64,000 bases of DNA from Paenibacillus sp. H1-7 (GTDB lineage: Bacteria; Bacillota; Bacilli; Paenibacillales; NBRC-103111), in NCBI RefSeq assembly GCF_022354825.1, contig NZ_CP031168.1, positions 3,597,501-3,661,500 of the forward strand, given 5' to 3'. Below, piece by piece: positions 1-9,309 of the stretch (the stretch's first letter is position 1; each line of letters begins with the position of its first letter). Below the pieces are notes generated by a model. It did no database searches. It saw nothing but the letters and a program-made list of their open reading frames with translations, and was not told the DNA's origin. The position numbers and the translations under genes were made by a program.

Positions 1-628
1 GGCTTTGCACCTGCTGTCTCAGCGCATTGATCGATTGGAACAGCAGGAGGACGGCATCCAGAGCATTGACGCCCTCATAAGGGCTTGCCGCAGCGTGTGC
101 CGCTTTGCCGAAGTATTCGAACTGGATGGCATCCATAGCCAGCGACTCGCCTGATTTTTCATATGTGTGATAAGGATGGGCCATAAGGGCAAAATCAACA
201 TCATCGAACAATCCTTCCGCAGACATCGGCACCTTGGCACCCTTCGTTTCCTCTGCAGGCGTACCGTATACCCGGATCGTACCCCCGGTTTGCTCGATGA
301 CCGATTTCAAGCCGACCGCAGCGGCAACACCCATCGTTCCAATAATATGGTGACCGCATGCATGTCCTAGCTCCGGTAGCGCATCGTATTCACATAAGAA
401 GGCAGCCGTAGGGCCTGGCTTGCCGCTGTCGTATGTCCCGATAAAAGCGGTCGGCAAACCGAGCACGGGGTTTTGGATTTGAAAGCCGTGCCGGAGCAGC
501 TCATCCATAAGCAGACGGGACGATTGCCACTCTTCATGGCCCAGTTCCGGATTTTCACCGATCGTGCGGGATATTTGGATGAAGCTGGCGGAATGCTCGT
601 CGATGGCGGCGGCAATAACAGGTTTCAT
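1..628 (-). CDS. M20 family amidohydrolase/peptidase, C-terminus cut by window edge
   Basis: The first 209 codons of a metal-dependent M20 hydrolase are present; the rest lies before base 1. The protein has the metal-binding run GHACGHH and the downstream AEETKGAK stretch that carries the catalytic Glu pair, followed by the start of the dimerisation (lid) domain. This places it with the IAA-amino acid/aminobenzoyl-glutamate hydrolase (AbgB, YxeP-like) branch, which cleaves N-acyl or amide bonds of amino acid conjugates in the cytoplasm. The ATG at 626-628 follows AAAGGAG at 9-nt spacing. No signal peptide is visible. The substrate cannot be read from the sequence. Confidence 0.85.
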   Translation of the reverse strand, partial: MKPVIAAAIDEHSASFIQISRTIGENPELGHEEWQSSRLLMDELLRHGFQIQNPVLGLPTAFIGTYDSGKPGPTAAFLCEYDALPELGHACGHHIIGTMGVAAAVGLKSVIEQTGGTIRVYGTPAEETKGAKVPMSAEGLFDDVDFALMAHPYHTYEKSGESLAMDAIQFEYFGKAAHAAASPYEGVNALDAVLLLFQSINALRQQVQS

Positions 629-671
629 TAGGAGGACTCCTTTATCGAAGGTATAGTCCTTTCATTATATA

Positions 672-713
672 CAAAAAGACCTCTGCTGCCCAATCATGAG
701 CGAGTAGAGGCCT
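672..713 (-). terminator. Rho-independent terminator of the 62-aa gene
   Basis: On the minus strand GGCCTCT pairs with AGAGGTC across a loop of about 20 nt and is followed by TTTTTGT. It closes the small gene at 729-917 and separates it from the amidohydrolase. Confidence 0.65.
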
Positions 714-728
714 GTATTCCAATTATTC

Positions 729-917
729 TTATTGAATGGTTCTGCGTTTAGGATCAAGCAGCAATTGGTCTTCCAGCGAACGCTTGATCTTGGTCATGGC
801 GTCGACTTCCAATTGATGATTCTGAGGAAAACGGACACCGGTTAAAGCAAGCGCTTCGTTCAAGGTCAATTCAACGGAAATCTTTTTTTCTTGCTGATTT
901 TGAGCTTCGTGAGTCAT
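729..917 (-). CDS. Hypothetical 62-aa protein
   Basis: A small, charged, soluble protein with no signal peptide or membrane segment. It starts at an ATG preceded by AAAGGAGCGAT at good spacing and ends just before a clear terminator, so it is a plausible independent transcription unit. Residues 13-60 alternate acidic and hydrophobic positions and look helical. I do not recognise a family and assign no function. Confidence 0.6.
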   Translation of the reverse strand: MTHEAQNQQEKKISVELTLNEALALTGVRFPQNHQLEVDAMTKIKRSLEDQLLLDPKRRTIQ

Positions 918-1033
918 ATGATATCGCTCCTTTACATGATCAATTGTGCTGCATCAAGCTAGAGGATTTCAACTGTGTGTAGAGAACCATGTCAGCAAAA
1001 AACCTTGATATTGCTTGATTTCAATTTAACACA

Positions 1034-1258
1034 TCATGTCATGTTTTTCAAGTGCGAATTCGAAAAAGAGGCTCTATTTTTAAGAAGGCTTGTCCTTCTG
1101 TGCTTCATTCGCCTACGCTGCAGCTTGACTACCAAATGGTCTATTTGTTGACTTAATTCTACAACCTGCGGATCGACCAAACTGCCGGTTTCCTCGAAAA
1201 GCATGTACAAACGCTTCTGCATCTCCTCCATATGCTGACTCAGGTTTGACTCATCCAT
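1034..1258 (-). CDS. Spo0E-like aspartyl-phosphate phosphatase
   Basis: A 74-aa protein with the Spo0E family layout: two short helices and the signature SQQID at residues 36-40, where the Asp is the residue known to be needed for dephosphorylating Spo0A~P in Bacillus. Members of this family (Spo0E, YisI, YnzD) restrain entry into sporulation. The length and the motif followed by L-V-V-K-L fit well. The C-terminal 25 residues are basic and not typical. The gene stands alone. Which response regulator it acts on is inference. Confidence 0.75.
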   Translation of the reverse strand: MDESNLSQHMEEMQKRLYMLFEETGSLVDPQVVELSQQIDHLVVKLQRRRMKHRRTSLLKNRASFSNSHLKNMT

Positions 1259-1438
1259 TTTTTTACGACTCCATTCGATAACAATATTTTCCTCACATCG
1301 TGCAATTATAATACAAACCTTTTATGAAAGATGTAAAACGCTGTCGACCAGTATGTTAAAGTTTTATGACAGATTAACACATAAAAAATGTAAAAAAAGG
1401 CATGCTATTTCCTGTGATACGGAAGGGGTGACGTAGTT

Positions 1439-1585
1439 ATGGATAACAAAAAAGCCGATACGAAAAATAATCCCAATTACAGGGAAAATAAGTTTACGGA
1501 GGAAGAAGCGCTGGTACAAGCGGAGAATGCCGCCGAGCTGCCGGCAAGCTTGAACGAAATTCCTAAGGAAACGAATCCACAATAA
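1439..1585 (+). CDS. Small acidic 48-aa hypothetical protein
   Basis: Starts MDNKKADTK and ends NPQ; preceded by GGAAGGGGTG about 9 nt upstream of the ATG and followed after 14 nt by a strong terminator, which supports a real gene. It is hydrophilic, rich in Glu, Asn and Lys, with no Cys and no membrane segment. The composition resembles small unstructured proteins common in spore formers, but no family signature is visible. Function unknown. Confidence 0.6.
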   Translation: MDNKKADTKNNPNYRENKFTEEEALVQAENAAELPASLNEIPKETNPQ

Positions 1586-1599
1586 GCTCCGACAATATG

Positions 1600-1634
1600 C
1601 TGCCGTAACCTTTTACAGGTTCGGCAGTTTTTTT
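1600..1634 (+). terminator. Rho-independent terminator after the 48-aa gene
   Basis: CTGCCG/CGGCAG outer stem and AACC/GGTT inner stem, followed by seven T residues. Confidence 0.85.
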
Positions 1635-1860
1635 ACATTTTAGGACTTACTTCAGTAGATCCGAATCGACTTTGAAGTCAAAGCACAGCTTTGCGGAGGT
1701 GTTTTTTTACGACCGCATCTGACGCAATCCGATTGTCAAACAACAGCGCGTTTCGTTGTCGATTGCCGTAATTACCGCGCGGTATGGCGCGCAGCATGGG
1801 AACATGGTAGTATTTCATTATATGACAAGCACAATATGGCAAGAGAGGGGATTTACAGTC

Positions 1861-3003
1861 ATGAAAATTGTTTTGGCTCCGGACTCATACAAAGGAAGCC
1901 TGTCGGCAAAAGAAGCCTGTGAAGCGATGGAGCTCGGAATCCGCCGCGCGCTCCCCGACGCGGAGATTTTGAAGGTCCCCATGGCGGACGGAGGAGAAGG
2001 AACCGTGCAGAGCCTCGTCGACGCGACCGGCGGTTCATTACATACTGTGCAGGTGCAAGGGCCTTTGGGCTCACCTGTTGAAGCTGTATACGGGATATTG
2101 GGAGACGGCGCGACAGCCGTCATTGAAGCGGCAGAAGCGTCGGGATTGACTTTAATAGAGCCAATTAATAGAAACCCTCTGCTCGCTTCAACGTATGGAA
2201 CAGGGGAGCTTATTCGTCATGCCCTCGACAAAGGCTGCAGGACATTCATCATCGGACTGGGCGGCAGCGCTACCAATGACGGCGGAGCAGGGATGGCGCA
2301 GGCTTTGGGCGTCAGACTGCTGGATAGCGAAGGCGGCGCCATTGGTTTAGGCGGAGGCGCGTTGGCTGATCTGGCGTCGATAGATGTGTCGCAGCTCGAT
2401 CCGAGAATCGGCGAGAGCCGGTTTACCGTCGCCTGCGATGTCAATAACCCGCTGTGCGGACCGCAAGGGGCGAGCGCTGTGTTCGGCCCGCAAAAAGGCG
2501 CGACGCCGGACATAGTCCGTCAGCTCGATATGAATTTGGAACGGTTCGCAGCCGTGGTCCTAAGAGACGCCGGCGCCGACATCCTGAATTTGCCCGGAGC
2601 GGGAGCAGCCGGAGGCATGGGCGGCGGATCGGTCGCCTTCCTGCGCGCGGAACTGAAGCCTGGCGTCGACATCGTGATCGAGGCGGCACAGCTCGCAAAA
2701 CACGTACAGGGCGCGGATCTTGTCATCTCGGGAGAAGGCCAGTGTGACTTTCAGACCGAGCGGGGGAAAACTCCTTACGGCGTTGCCCGCACCGCCCGTC
2801 AGTACGGTGTCCCTTGCGTCTTAATCGCAGGCTCTATCGGCAAAGGAATCGAGGTCTTGTACGATAGCGGTGTCCTGAGTGTATTCAGCATGGTTGATAA
2901 ACCGATGACATTGGAGCAGGCCATGGAAGAGGCTCCGCGATTGGCCGCAGATGCTGCGGAACGAATCGTCCGATTGTTCGCTCGTCCTGTTTTATTACGT
3001 TAA
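1861..3003 (+). CDS. glxK: Glycerate kinase (GK-I/GlxK-GarK family)
   Basis: A 380-aa cytoplasmic kinase that phosphorylates D-glycerate with ATP to a phosphoglycerate, feeding lower glycolysis from glyoxylate or serine breakdown. The N-terminus MKIVLAPDSYKGSLSA, the MADGGEGT run and GGSATNDGG near residues 134-142 are family hallmarks, and the length is typical. An in-frame reading extends upstream to 1756, but the ATG at 1861 has GAGAGGGG in front and matches the family N-terminus. Whether the product is 2- or 3-phosphoglycerate is not visible; homologues of this type mostly give 2-phosphoglycerate. It is 48 bp upstream of the next gene with no terminator between, but no functional link is apparent. 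Confidence 0.93.
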   Translation: MKIVLAPDSYKGSLSAKEACEAMELGIRRALPDAEILKVPMADGGEGTVQSLVDATGGSLHTVQVQGPLGSPVEAVYGILGDGATAVIEAAEASGLTLIEPINRNPLLASTYGTGELIRHALDKGCRTFIIGLGGSATNDGGAGMAQALGVRLLDSEGGAIGLGGGALADLASIDVSQLDPRIGESRFTVACDVNNPLCGPQGASAVFGPQKGATPDIVRQLDMNLERFAAVVLRDAGADILNLPGAGAAGGMGGGSVAFLRAELKPGVDIVIEAAQLAKHVQGADLVISGEGQCDFQTERGKTPYGVARTARQYGVPCVLIAGSIGKGIEVLYDSGVLSVFSMVDKPMTLEQAMEEAPRLAADAAERIVRLFARPVLLR

Positions 3004-3051
3004 TTATTTATAGTATTAATTATTATTAAGCCACAAAGGAGTTATTCAGTT

Positions 3052-4833
3052 ATGCTTCGTTTCATTGCATCTTCGTTGAAAGCGCGCACTTTGATAAGCA
3101 CCGTTGCAGCGGCAAGCTTGATCATGCCGTCGGCCGCCGGTGCCGTTTCGGTTACCCATCAGCATCTTCAGTTATTTGCAGACCAGTCCGAGGTGTATGT
3201 GAACGGACAGCAAGCCGAGGTGGACGAGCCTGCCTCGTTGATTAATGATCAATTTTACATCCCGGTCCGGTGGCTTGCAGATACGTTAAAGCTCGACCTG
3301 TCTTGGGTGAAGGATACGCAAACCGTACAGCTGATCACCTCCAAAGCTTTTATCGAGTTTCAATCCTCGCAGAACGCGATTAAGGTGAACGGGACTCCGG
3401 TTTCCTTCGATTCGGCGGCCGTCATCCGCAATGACCGGCTGTTAGTATCCTTGTCTTGGCTGGCGCAATACATTGACATGGATTATGAACTATCCCCTGA
3501 CAAGAATAGTATCGAGATTCGTTATATCGGAACTCCGGGGGCTACATATAGAGAATCTTTGCTCGTAAAAGACGATGCTCAGCCGAATTCCCGTCCGGTC
3601 GCGTTGTTTGCTTTCGGCAAGCCGGAATACCGGCTTGGAGAGAAGGTGGAATATGTCGATCTGAGCTACGATCCCGATGCGGAGGGGCTGCCGGTTTACG
3701 AATGGACCGGTAATGAGAATGCCTTCTATAAGCCGGGCACTTATCCGGTGACGCTGAAGGTTAAGGATGGCAACGGAAATGTGAGTGCTCCGTTCACCCG
3801 GACTGTGACAATCGTGGATGAGCCCTATTTGAGCCAGGAGCAATACCCGTATTACTACGGCCCGGCCGGCAAGGTGTTCCCAGCCGAGTCGGAATGGCTC
3901 GAGCAAACGGTCGGCAAGGACCGCAAGGTGCCGGTCATTGTGCGCCAGCAGACGGAACGGCCGCTCCTCTTCGGCAGAAGCTCGGAACCGGTTAAGGAAT
4001 TAGGGTTCTTATATCAGGAGAAGGTGAAGGGCAAGGCAAGGCTGTTCCCTCAGTTCACTAACGGGACCGGAAGTGCGGTTCAGTTCGCGATTGTGATCCA
4101 AAATCAGCAGGAGAAGGAAGTCAAAGTTACGACGACGAGGAAATCCGAGCAAGTGCCGTCGATCTATAACAGCGTACGCGGAGATAAAATCGCTGAAGAT
4201 TTCCTTGGATCGGATCCGGTCGAAGATGTGCTAACCGTTCCGCCGAAATCAACCGTTTATTATAAAGTAAGCCCTCAAGCGGCCTCGGGACAGAGCTTCC
4301 AGGGGATGTACGACATAGAGACCGACGGAGAAGTGCTTGTTTCGTACGGCATGATGAAGCCGGATGAGCCGGCTTACAAGCTCGGATCGTATCGCTTCAC
4401 GAATCAACAACCCGGGCAAAACGGCACCTATCCGGTGTCGGAAATAGCTTGGACGGTAGATTCGCGGGCACTGGTGAGCCCGACGAAGGCGGGGATCGGC
4501 GACGAGACGGTAGAGCCGGTCATTAAAGGCGCTGACTCTGTATTAAAGCAGGAAGCTGCTGCAGCCGGAAACGCCGGAATGCATTACAGCATCCGATTGT
4601 ATGCCGGCAAGAATACGGCTATAGCGCTGCATCCGCGCGACGGATATTTCCAAGGAGCGGTCCGAGTCAACGGACAGTTCATTTCGCTGCCTGCAAGCGG
4701 TATGACTTCCCATGAAGCCGTGATCCTGTACAGAACGGGTGTCAAGGAAGAAGACGTCAGCATTGAGATTTTGCCGGCAGGAACAACGCAGCTTCCGGTC
4801 GATCTCGTGTTGTATCCGCTCATCAAGAAGTAA
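3052..4833 (+). CDS. Secreted stalk-domain/PKD protein, copy 1
   Basis: A 593-aa exported protein. Residues 1-31 form a signal peptide. Residues about 45-157 resemble the copper amine oxidase N-terminal-like 'stalk' domain (paired segments such as EVYVNGQQAEVDEPASL and repeated FYIPVRW/LLVSLSWLA), which in Paenibacillaceae is an envelope-associated module without oxidase activity. Residues about 181-262 look like a PKD-type beta sandwich (YDPDA, YPVTLKVKDGNGN). The remaining 330 residues form a domain I do not recognise, shared with the next gene. Start is set by AAAGGAG before the ATG. Likely cell-surface; role unknown. Confidence 0.8.
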   Translation: MLRFIASSLKARTLISTVAAASLIMPSAAGAVSVTHQHLQLFADQSEVYVNGQQAEVDEPASLINDQFYIPVRWLADTLKLDLSWVKDTQTVQLITSKAFIEFQSSQNAIKVNGTPVSFDSAAVIRNDRLLVSLSWLAQYIDMDYELSPDKNSIEIRYIGTPGATYRESLLVKDDAQPNSRPVALFAFGKPEYRLGEKVEYVDLSYDPDAEGLPVYEWTGNENAFYKPGTYPVTLKVKDGNGNVSAPFTRTVTIVDEPYLSQEQYPYYYGPAGKVFPAESEWLEQTVGKDRKVPVIVRQQTERPLLFGRSSEPVKELGFLYQEKVKGKARLFPQFTNGTGSAVQFAIVIQNQQEKEVKVTTTRKSEQVPSIYNSVRGDKIAEDFLGSDPVEDVLTVPPKSTVYYKVSPQAASGQSFQGMYDIETDGEVLVSYGMMKPDEPAYKLGSYRFTNQQPGQNGTYPVSEIAWTVDSRALVSPTKAGIGDETVEPVIKGADSVLKQEAAAAGNAGMHYSIRLYAGKNTAIALHPRDGYFQGAVRVNGQFISLPASGMTSHEAVILYRTGVKEEDVSIEILPAGTTQLPVDLVLYPLIKK

Positions 4834-4885
4834 GTAAGAAATTGCACTACTATATTCATGCTTAATAAAGGAGCTTGTCATTATC

Positions 4886-6685
4886 ATGGTTTTCGCCAAA
4901 AAATTGTGTCTGATATGGACTGCATTGTCATTAACCGCCGCAGCCGCACTGCCTGCTGCTTCGGCAGAAACGGCCGCTCCCGCAGCGGCTCAAGCCGTCT
5001 CCGTTCCGGAAAGCTTGTCGGCACTGTTGTATTTCGATAAGAATGACGCTTATATCAACGGCAACACAGTGAAACTTGACGTACCCGTTCTGGAGTCGAA
5101 AGGACAGGCTTACCTGCCGGCTGCGGTGCTTCCGTCCTTGCTCGGGCTCACCGTGCAATGGCAGGAAGCTACCAAGAGCGTGATGGTAACGACACCTTCG
5201 GGCTTCGCCGAATTCCAGCTGTCACCCAAGCAATTGCGCGTCAACGGAGCGGAAGAGGATTTCGATAAGGCCGCATGGCTGGTTCACGATCGGTTGTATG
5301 TATCGATGGATTGGCTGAACCGGTATGTAGGCTTCAAGGCGGTCGTGAACAAAGAGCTGAAGCGAGTCGAGCTTCAATATATCAAAATGCCTCAGAGCGG
5401 AGTATTCCATAACGATACGATGCCGAACACGAAGCCGGTAGCCCGGTTTACGGTAGACAAGGAGAAGTACCGGTTGGGCGAACCGATCCGGTATTCGAAT
5501 ATTAGCTACGATCCGGATGGCGATGCGATAACAAGCGTGAATTGGACCGGCAACGCGGAGGCGATTTTCGAACCGGGGTTGTTTAAAATATCGCTGCAGG
5601 TTACGGACAGCAAAGGGACGGTCAGCGATACATTCTCCCGCAATGTCGAAATCGTGAACGAGCCTTATCTCGATCCGTTCGAGTACAAAGTGTATCACGA
5701 GCCGGTAGGGACCTATGTGAAGGAAGAGGAGCAGACGCTGCGCAGCTACTTGCGCGGAATCCCGCAGCTTCCTAACGAGGCTAAGCTGTTAGCTGACCGT
5801 CCGCTTATCGTAAGCGACAGCCCGGAAACGTTCACGGAAAAAGGGTTTTTGTACCAGGAACGGGTCAACGGGAAAGCGAGATTGTATGCGGATCATGTGA
5901 ACGGGACAAATGAAAAGGTGCAGTTTGCCATCGTGGTGCGTAATCCGAGCCCGGACAAGTCCGTGAAAATTACGACAACCCGTAAAGGCGAGGTATATCC
6001 TTCTATTTACGCCAACTTGATTGGTAACGAAGCGACCATCGAGTTTTTGCAGGATAGAGGCGACAAGCCGGAGACGATTGTCGTAGGACCGCATGAAACG
6101 GTGTACTACAAGAAAAATCCGGAGTTTTTCCCCGGCCAAGGGATGAATGTCATTTATGATGTGGAAACCGACGGCGAGGTGTACTTCTCCTTCGTGGCTA
6201 TGGACGCCGGGGCGGGAATCGACTCCATCGGGATGTATCCTCAATTGGATTACACCGGGAACGTCCGGGGGACGTTTAACGGCTCGGATGTGATATGGAA
6301 TGTGGACGCCAAGTCGTTCGACAAGCCTTCCAGCCTTGCGATCGGCGACGGTACAACCGACAAATTCGTAACGGGTAACGACTTCTTTATGAAGAAAGAT
6401 TCGTTGAACCTCGGAAACTACGGGGTGGTATACAAGATTCATATCGATCGTCCGAGAGCGATGTCGATACTGCTTCTTCCGCGCGGAGGCGTATTTAAAG
6501 GACCTTTCGAGGTCAACGGCAGGATCGTGCAGACTCCACCGTCCGGGGCTATGATGGACTATACAGGGTATGTGATCCTGGGCAGAACCGATGGCACCGA
6601 GCCTTCACTGGATATTGAATTTTCTCCTGCCGCGGGCTCCGCTTTCCCGGTAGATGTGATTTTCTATCCGATAGACGAGAAATAA
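4886..6685 (+). CDS. Secreted stalk-domain/PKD protein, copy 2
   Basis: A 599-aa paralogue of the preceding gene with the same order: signal peptide (1-27, ending AASAE), stalk domain about 52-166, PKD-like segment about 184-265 (SYDPDGDAI), then the same unrecognised C-terminal region with shared motifs GFLYQE, KVTTTRK/KITTTRK, YDVETDGEV and the closing FYPI. Divergence is moderate throughout, so this is an old tandem duplication rather than a recent copy. AAAGGAG precedes the ATG. The two genes are 52 bp apart and probably co-transcribed. Function unknown; an envelope sensor or surface binding protein is a guess. Confidence 0.8.
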   Translation: MVFAKKLCLIWTALSLTAAAALPAASAETAAPAAAQAVSVPESLSALLYFDKNDAYINGNTVKLDVPVLESKGQAYLPAAVLPSLLGLTVQWQEATKSVMVTTPSGFAEFQLSPKQLRVNGAEEDFDKAAWLVHDRLYVSMDWLNRYVGFKAVVNKELKRVELQYIKMPQSGVFHNDTMPNTKPVARFTVDKEKYRLGEPIRYSNISYDPDGDAITSVNWTGNAEAIFEPGLFKISLQVTDSKGTVSDTFSRNVEIVNEPYLDPFEYKVYHEPVGTYVKEEEQTLRSYLRGIPQLPNEAKLLADRPLIVSDSPETFTEKGFLYQERVNGKARLYADHVNGTNEKVQFAIVVRNPSPDKSVKITTTRKGEVYPSIYANLIGNEATIEFLQDRGDKPETIVVGPHETVYYKKNPEFFPGQGMNVIYDVETDGEVYFSFVAMDAGAGIDSIGMYPQLDYTGNVRGTFNGSDVIWNVDAKSFDKPSSLAIGDGTTDKFVTGNDFFMKKDSLNLGNYGVVYKIHIDRPRAMSILLLPRGGVFKGPFEVNGRIVQTPPSGAMMDYTGYVILGRTDGTEPSLDIEFSPAAGSAFPVDVIFYPIDEK

Positions 6686-6766
6686 ACCGTTTTTCTAAAT
6701 CGGCCCGGGTACGGTATAATATAGGCAGCGCATTCGGACTACGGCAGGCAAAGGAGCAACGATCCG

Positions 6767-7495
6767 ATGATCATTGTACGCAATTTATCGAAATCATTTC
6801 CGCCAGGGCAAGAGATTTTATCCAAAATCAGCTTCCAGGCCGACGAGGGCGAGCTTATCGCCTTGGTTGGAGCCAGCGGCAGCGGGAAGACGACGTTTTT
6901 TCGCTGCTTGGCTTTGAAGGAGAAGTGGGACGAAGGCCAATATATTTATAACGGCAACGACATTTCCCAGGTTCGCGGGCTGGAGCAGTGGAAGCTGCGT
7001 AAAGACTGGGCTTATCTGGAGGAGAAGCCGAATCTGAATTTGAAAAAGTCCGCATTGAAAAACGTATTAAGCGGCTTGTTTTTCCATAAGGCGTGGTGGA
7101 GAATTCTCTCGGGAACGACTTCCAACGACGACCATATGACCGCGATGGATTACCTGGATAAAGTCGGGCTGCTGGACAAGGCTCACGAGCCTGCGGAGAA
7201 ATTGAGCGGGGGCGAGAGGCAGCGCGTGGCGATCGCCAAAGCGCTGATCCGCGGAGCCAAGGTTATCTACGCCGATGAGCCGGTATCCGGTCTCGATCCG
7301 GAGGCGGCGAGCAAAGTGCTGGATGATTTGAAGGAAATTTGCCGCAAGGATAAGGTCATCGTATTTTGCAGTCTGCACCAGCTGGAGCTGGCCGAGAAAT
7401 ACGGCTCGCGTATTTGGGGGCTGTCCGGCGGCAGGCTGGTCGTAGACATTGCAGGCAGAAGGCTTACGCAAAGGGAAAAAGATCTAATTTTTTAA
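6767..7495 (+). CDS. ABC transporter ATP-binding protein, PhnC-like, without partners
   Basis: A 242-aa ABC ATPase with Walker A GASGSGKT at 35-42, signature LSGGE at 146-150, Walker B ending ADE at 169-171 and the H-loop (SLHQLE). The YLEEKPNLN insertion and overall pattern are closest to phosphonate/PhnC-type importers ATPases. No permease or binding protein gene lies next to it, and a terminator follows directly. A possible sigma-A -10 TATAAT sits at 6715-6720, suggesting its own promoter. It may serve a permease elsewhere or act with the two secreted proteins upstream; both are inference. Confidence 0.85.
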   Translation: MIIVRNLSKSFPPGQEILSKISFQADEGELIALVGASGSGKTTFFRCLALKEKWDEGQYIYNGNDISQVRGLEQWKLRKDWAYLEEKPNLNLKKSALKNVLSGLFFHKAWWRILSGTTSNDDHMTAMDYLDKVGLLDKAHEPAEKLSGGERQRVAIAKALIRGAKVIYADEPVSGLDPEAASKVLDDLKEICRKDKVIVFCSLHQLELAEKYGSRIWGLSGGRLVVDIAGRRLTQREKDLIF

Positions 7496-7507
7496 GCTTC
7501 AAGCAAA

Positions 7508-7549
7508 AGGACATCCCGATTTCCTATGTCGGGATGTCCTTTTTATCAT
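7508..7549 (+). terminator. Strong terminator between convergent genes
   Basis: AGGACATCCCGA pairs with TCGGGATGTCCT, followed by TTTTTAT. The reverse strand also has TTTTGC after the stem, so it may partly serve the minus-strand gene too. Confidence 0.9.
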
Positions 7550-7566
7550 GTCATGGGGATGGCGGA

Positions 7567-8541
7567 CTAGAGAGAGGAGACAATATGCTTTGCAATCAAT
7601 CCGCCATGAAGCCGTCCGGTTTCAATGAATACTTCGTTCGCATTGCTTCCGGAAGCGGCCACGCCGGCTATGAATAACCGTGGTACGGTCGTTTCCATTG
7701 TCTCCGGGTTATAGACCGGTAGGGTCTGTGATTCGTCGAGCTCAGCGCCAGCTTCGGTCAGCATGCCGCGGTCCGGCCGAAATCCGGTGAGAGCCAGTAC
7801 AAAGTCGTTATCGAGCACCTGCTCCTCTCCATCTTCCACTACGGTAATGGATCTTTCATCGACGCGAACCACTTGGGAACGAAACATCATCCGAATCCGT
7901 CCTTTGTTGACCATACTTTCGAAGAGAGGCAGCACCCACGGTTTTATGTTAGGGGAATAAGCATCGCCACGGTACACAACGGTAACGTCGGCTCCGACGC
8001 GAAGCAGGTCCATGGCGGCGTCTATCGCCGAATTGTTGCCGCCGATCACCGCCACTTTCGTGCAGCTGTAAGGATGAGCTTCTCTGTAGTAGTGAGTTAC
8101 TTTGGACAAATCCTCGCCGGGAATGCCCAGCAGGTTCGGATGGTCGAAGTAGCCTGTCGCCACTATCACATAACGTGCTTGCGCGGAAGCTTGCTTGCCG
8201 AAACGATCGGTCAAGCTCAGGTCGAAGTGGCCTGCATCCGTTTTGCGAATGGAAGTGACCTCGGTATACGACTGAACGCGAACGTTGTTCCGCAGCGCCG
8301 CATTCCGGTAATAGTTCATGGCTTCCAGCCGGGTAGGCTTGTCATTCGGCGACGTAAAAGGAATGCCGCCGATTTCGAGCAGCTCCGGCGTACTGAAAAA
8401 CGTCATATACGTCGGATACAGACTGATGGAATGTACTAGACAATGCTTTTCTATAATAAGGGGCTCGATCCCAAGCTTTTGCAGCTCCAGCGCCGCCGAC
8501 AAGCCGCATGGACCGGCTCCTATAATAATGACTTGTTCCAA
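7567..8541 (-). CDS. ypdA: YpdA-type bacillithiol disulfide reductase
   Basis: A 324-aa NAD(P)H/FAD oxidoreductase of the thioredoxin-reductase-like fold. The FAD motif is GAGPCG at residues 8-13 with the Cys that is characteristic of YpdA, followed by SLYPTYMTFFSTPELLEIGG, and a second dinucleotide motif GGNNSA. It lacks the CxxC redox pair of true thioredoxin reductases. The family reduces bacillithiol disulfide with NADPH and keeps the cytosolic thiol pool reduced. The start is TTG at 8539-8541 with GAGGTG about 9 nt upstream; no ATG gives the family N-terminus. This gene implies a bacillithiol-making Firmicute. Confidence 0.92.
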   Translation of the reverse strand: MEQVIIIGAGPCGLSAALELQKLGIEPLIIEKHCLVHSISLYPTYMTFFSTPELLEIGGIPFTSPNDKPTRLEAMNYYRNAALRNNVRVQSYTEVTSIRKTDAGHFDLSLTDRFGKQASAQARYVIVATGYFDHPNLLGIPGEDLSKVTHYYREAHPYSCTKVAVIGGNNSAIDAAMDLLRVGADVTVVYRGDAYSPNIKPWVLPLFESMVNKGRIRMMFRSQVVRVDERSITVVEDGEEQVLDNDFVLALTGFRPDRGMLTEAGAELDESQTLPVYNPETMETTVPRLFIAGVAASGSNANEVFIETGRLHGGLIAKHIVSSL

Positions 8542-8637
8542 ACTAATTGCACCTCGCTTATGATTACTATGGCTAGAGAACTAAACACGCTTCTCTTTTT
8601 ATAGTAACCGATCAGAGAGAAGGATGCCACCGATCCG

Positions 8638-9213
8638 TCATCTTTTTCTGCAGACGTATACGAAAGCGGGAGGCACATTCCGCATTTCAAAGCGGATGGA
8701 TTCAATATGGAATAGGCTTGCAAGCTGTTTTTTCATTTGCAGTGAATATTGGAATGCAATGAAGTAGCCTCCAGGCCGTAAAGCGCGACGGACTTGATCC
8801 ATTAAAGCATTGCGGACCGGTTGAGGAAAATTGGCGAAGGGAAGTCCGCTGATGACACAATCGACATGCTCAAAGCCTGCTTCCCTTACAGCCGAGCACA
8901 GATGTTTCGCATCAGCGTATGTATTCGACTCGGGAAACTGCAGCGCCAGCTGCTTCCGCAGGTGCGAATCTTTCTCGAAAAGCAGCACCGTCGTGTTCGG
9001 CATCATTTTGCGATGGATGGCTTTGGTCATTACGCCCGTACCACAGCCTAACTCCGCTACGCAGTGAATGCTGCTCCATGGGACGGCGTCGATCATTTTA
9101 TGGGTCAAATAGCGGGAGCTGGGTGTTACGCTGCCAATCGTTCTAGGAGTACGAATAAATTTGTAAAGAAACTTTACTTTTTCCATTGTTGAGGTAGACA
9201 GGTTGGCACTCAT
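8638..9213 (-). CDS. Class I SAM-dependent methyltransferase, PmtA-like
   Basis: A 191-aa cytoplasmic methyltransferase. Motif I ELGCGTG is at residues 54-60 and the N-terminus FLYKFIRTPRTIGSVTPSS resembles the phospholipid N-methyltransferase/rRNA-dimethylase-like group, where this segment contacts the membrane or substrate. Later motifs GLPFANFP and LRPGGYFIAFQYS fit the same group. Start ATG at 9213 has AGGAGGAG upstream. It could methylate an aminophospholipid, but the substrate is not shown by the sequence. It is about 100 bp from ypdA with no clear terminator between. Confidence 0.8.
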   Translation of the reverse strand: MSANLSTSTMEKVKFLYKFIRTPRTIGSVTPSSRYLTHKMIDAVPWSSIHCVAELGCGTGVMTKAIHRKMMPNTTVLLFEKDSHLRKQLALQFPESNTYADAKHLCSAVREAGFEHVDCVISGLPFANFPQPVRNALMDQVRRALRPGGYFIAFQYSLQMKKQLASLFHIESIRFEMRNVPPAFVYVCRKR

Positions 9214-9309
9214 TCTTCAAATCTCCTCCTTTTCACCTGCTTCTATCATAGCCTAAGCTTGGCTGCTAAATATGAAGATAACCTGAAAATTCGCTTAATA
9301 ATGAGTCGG

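Noticed and set aside
1640..1860. Possible riboswitch upstream of glycerate kinase
   Set aside because: Only small unconnected stems and a T-run were seen; no conserved core of a known class.
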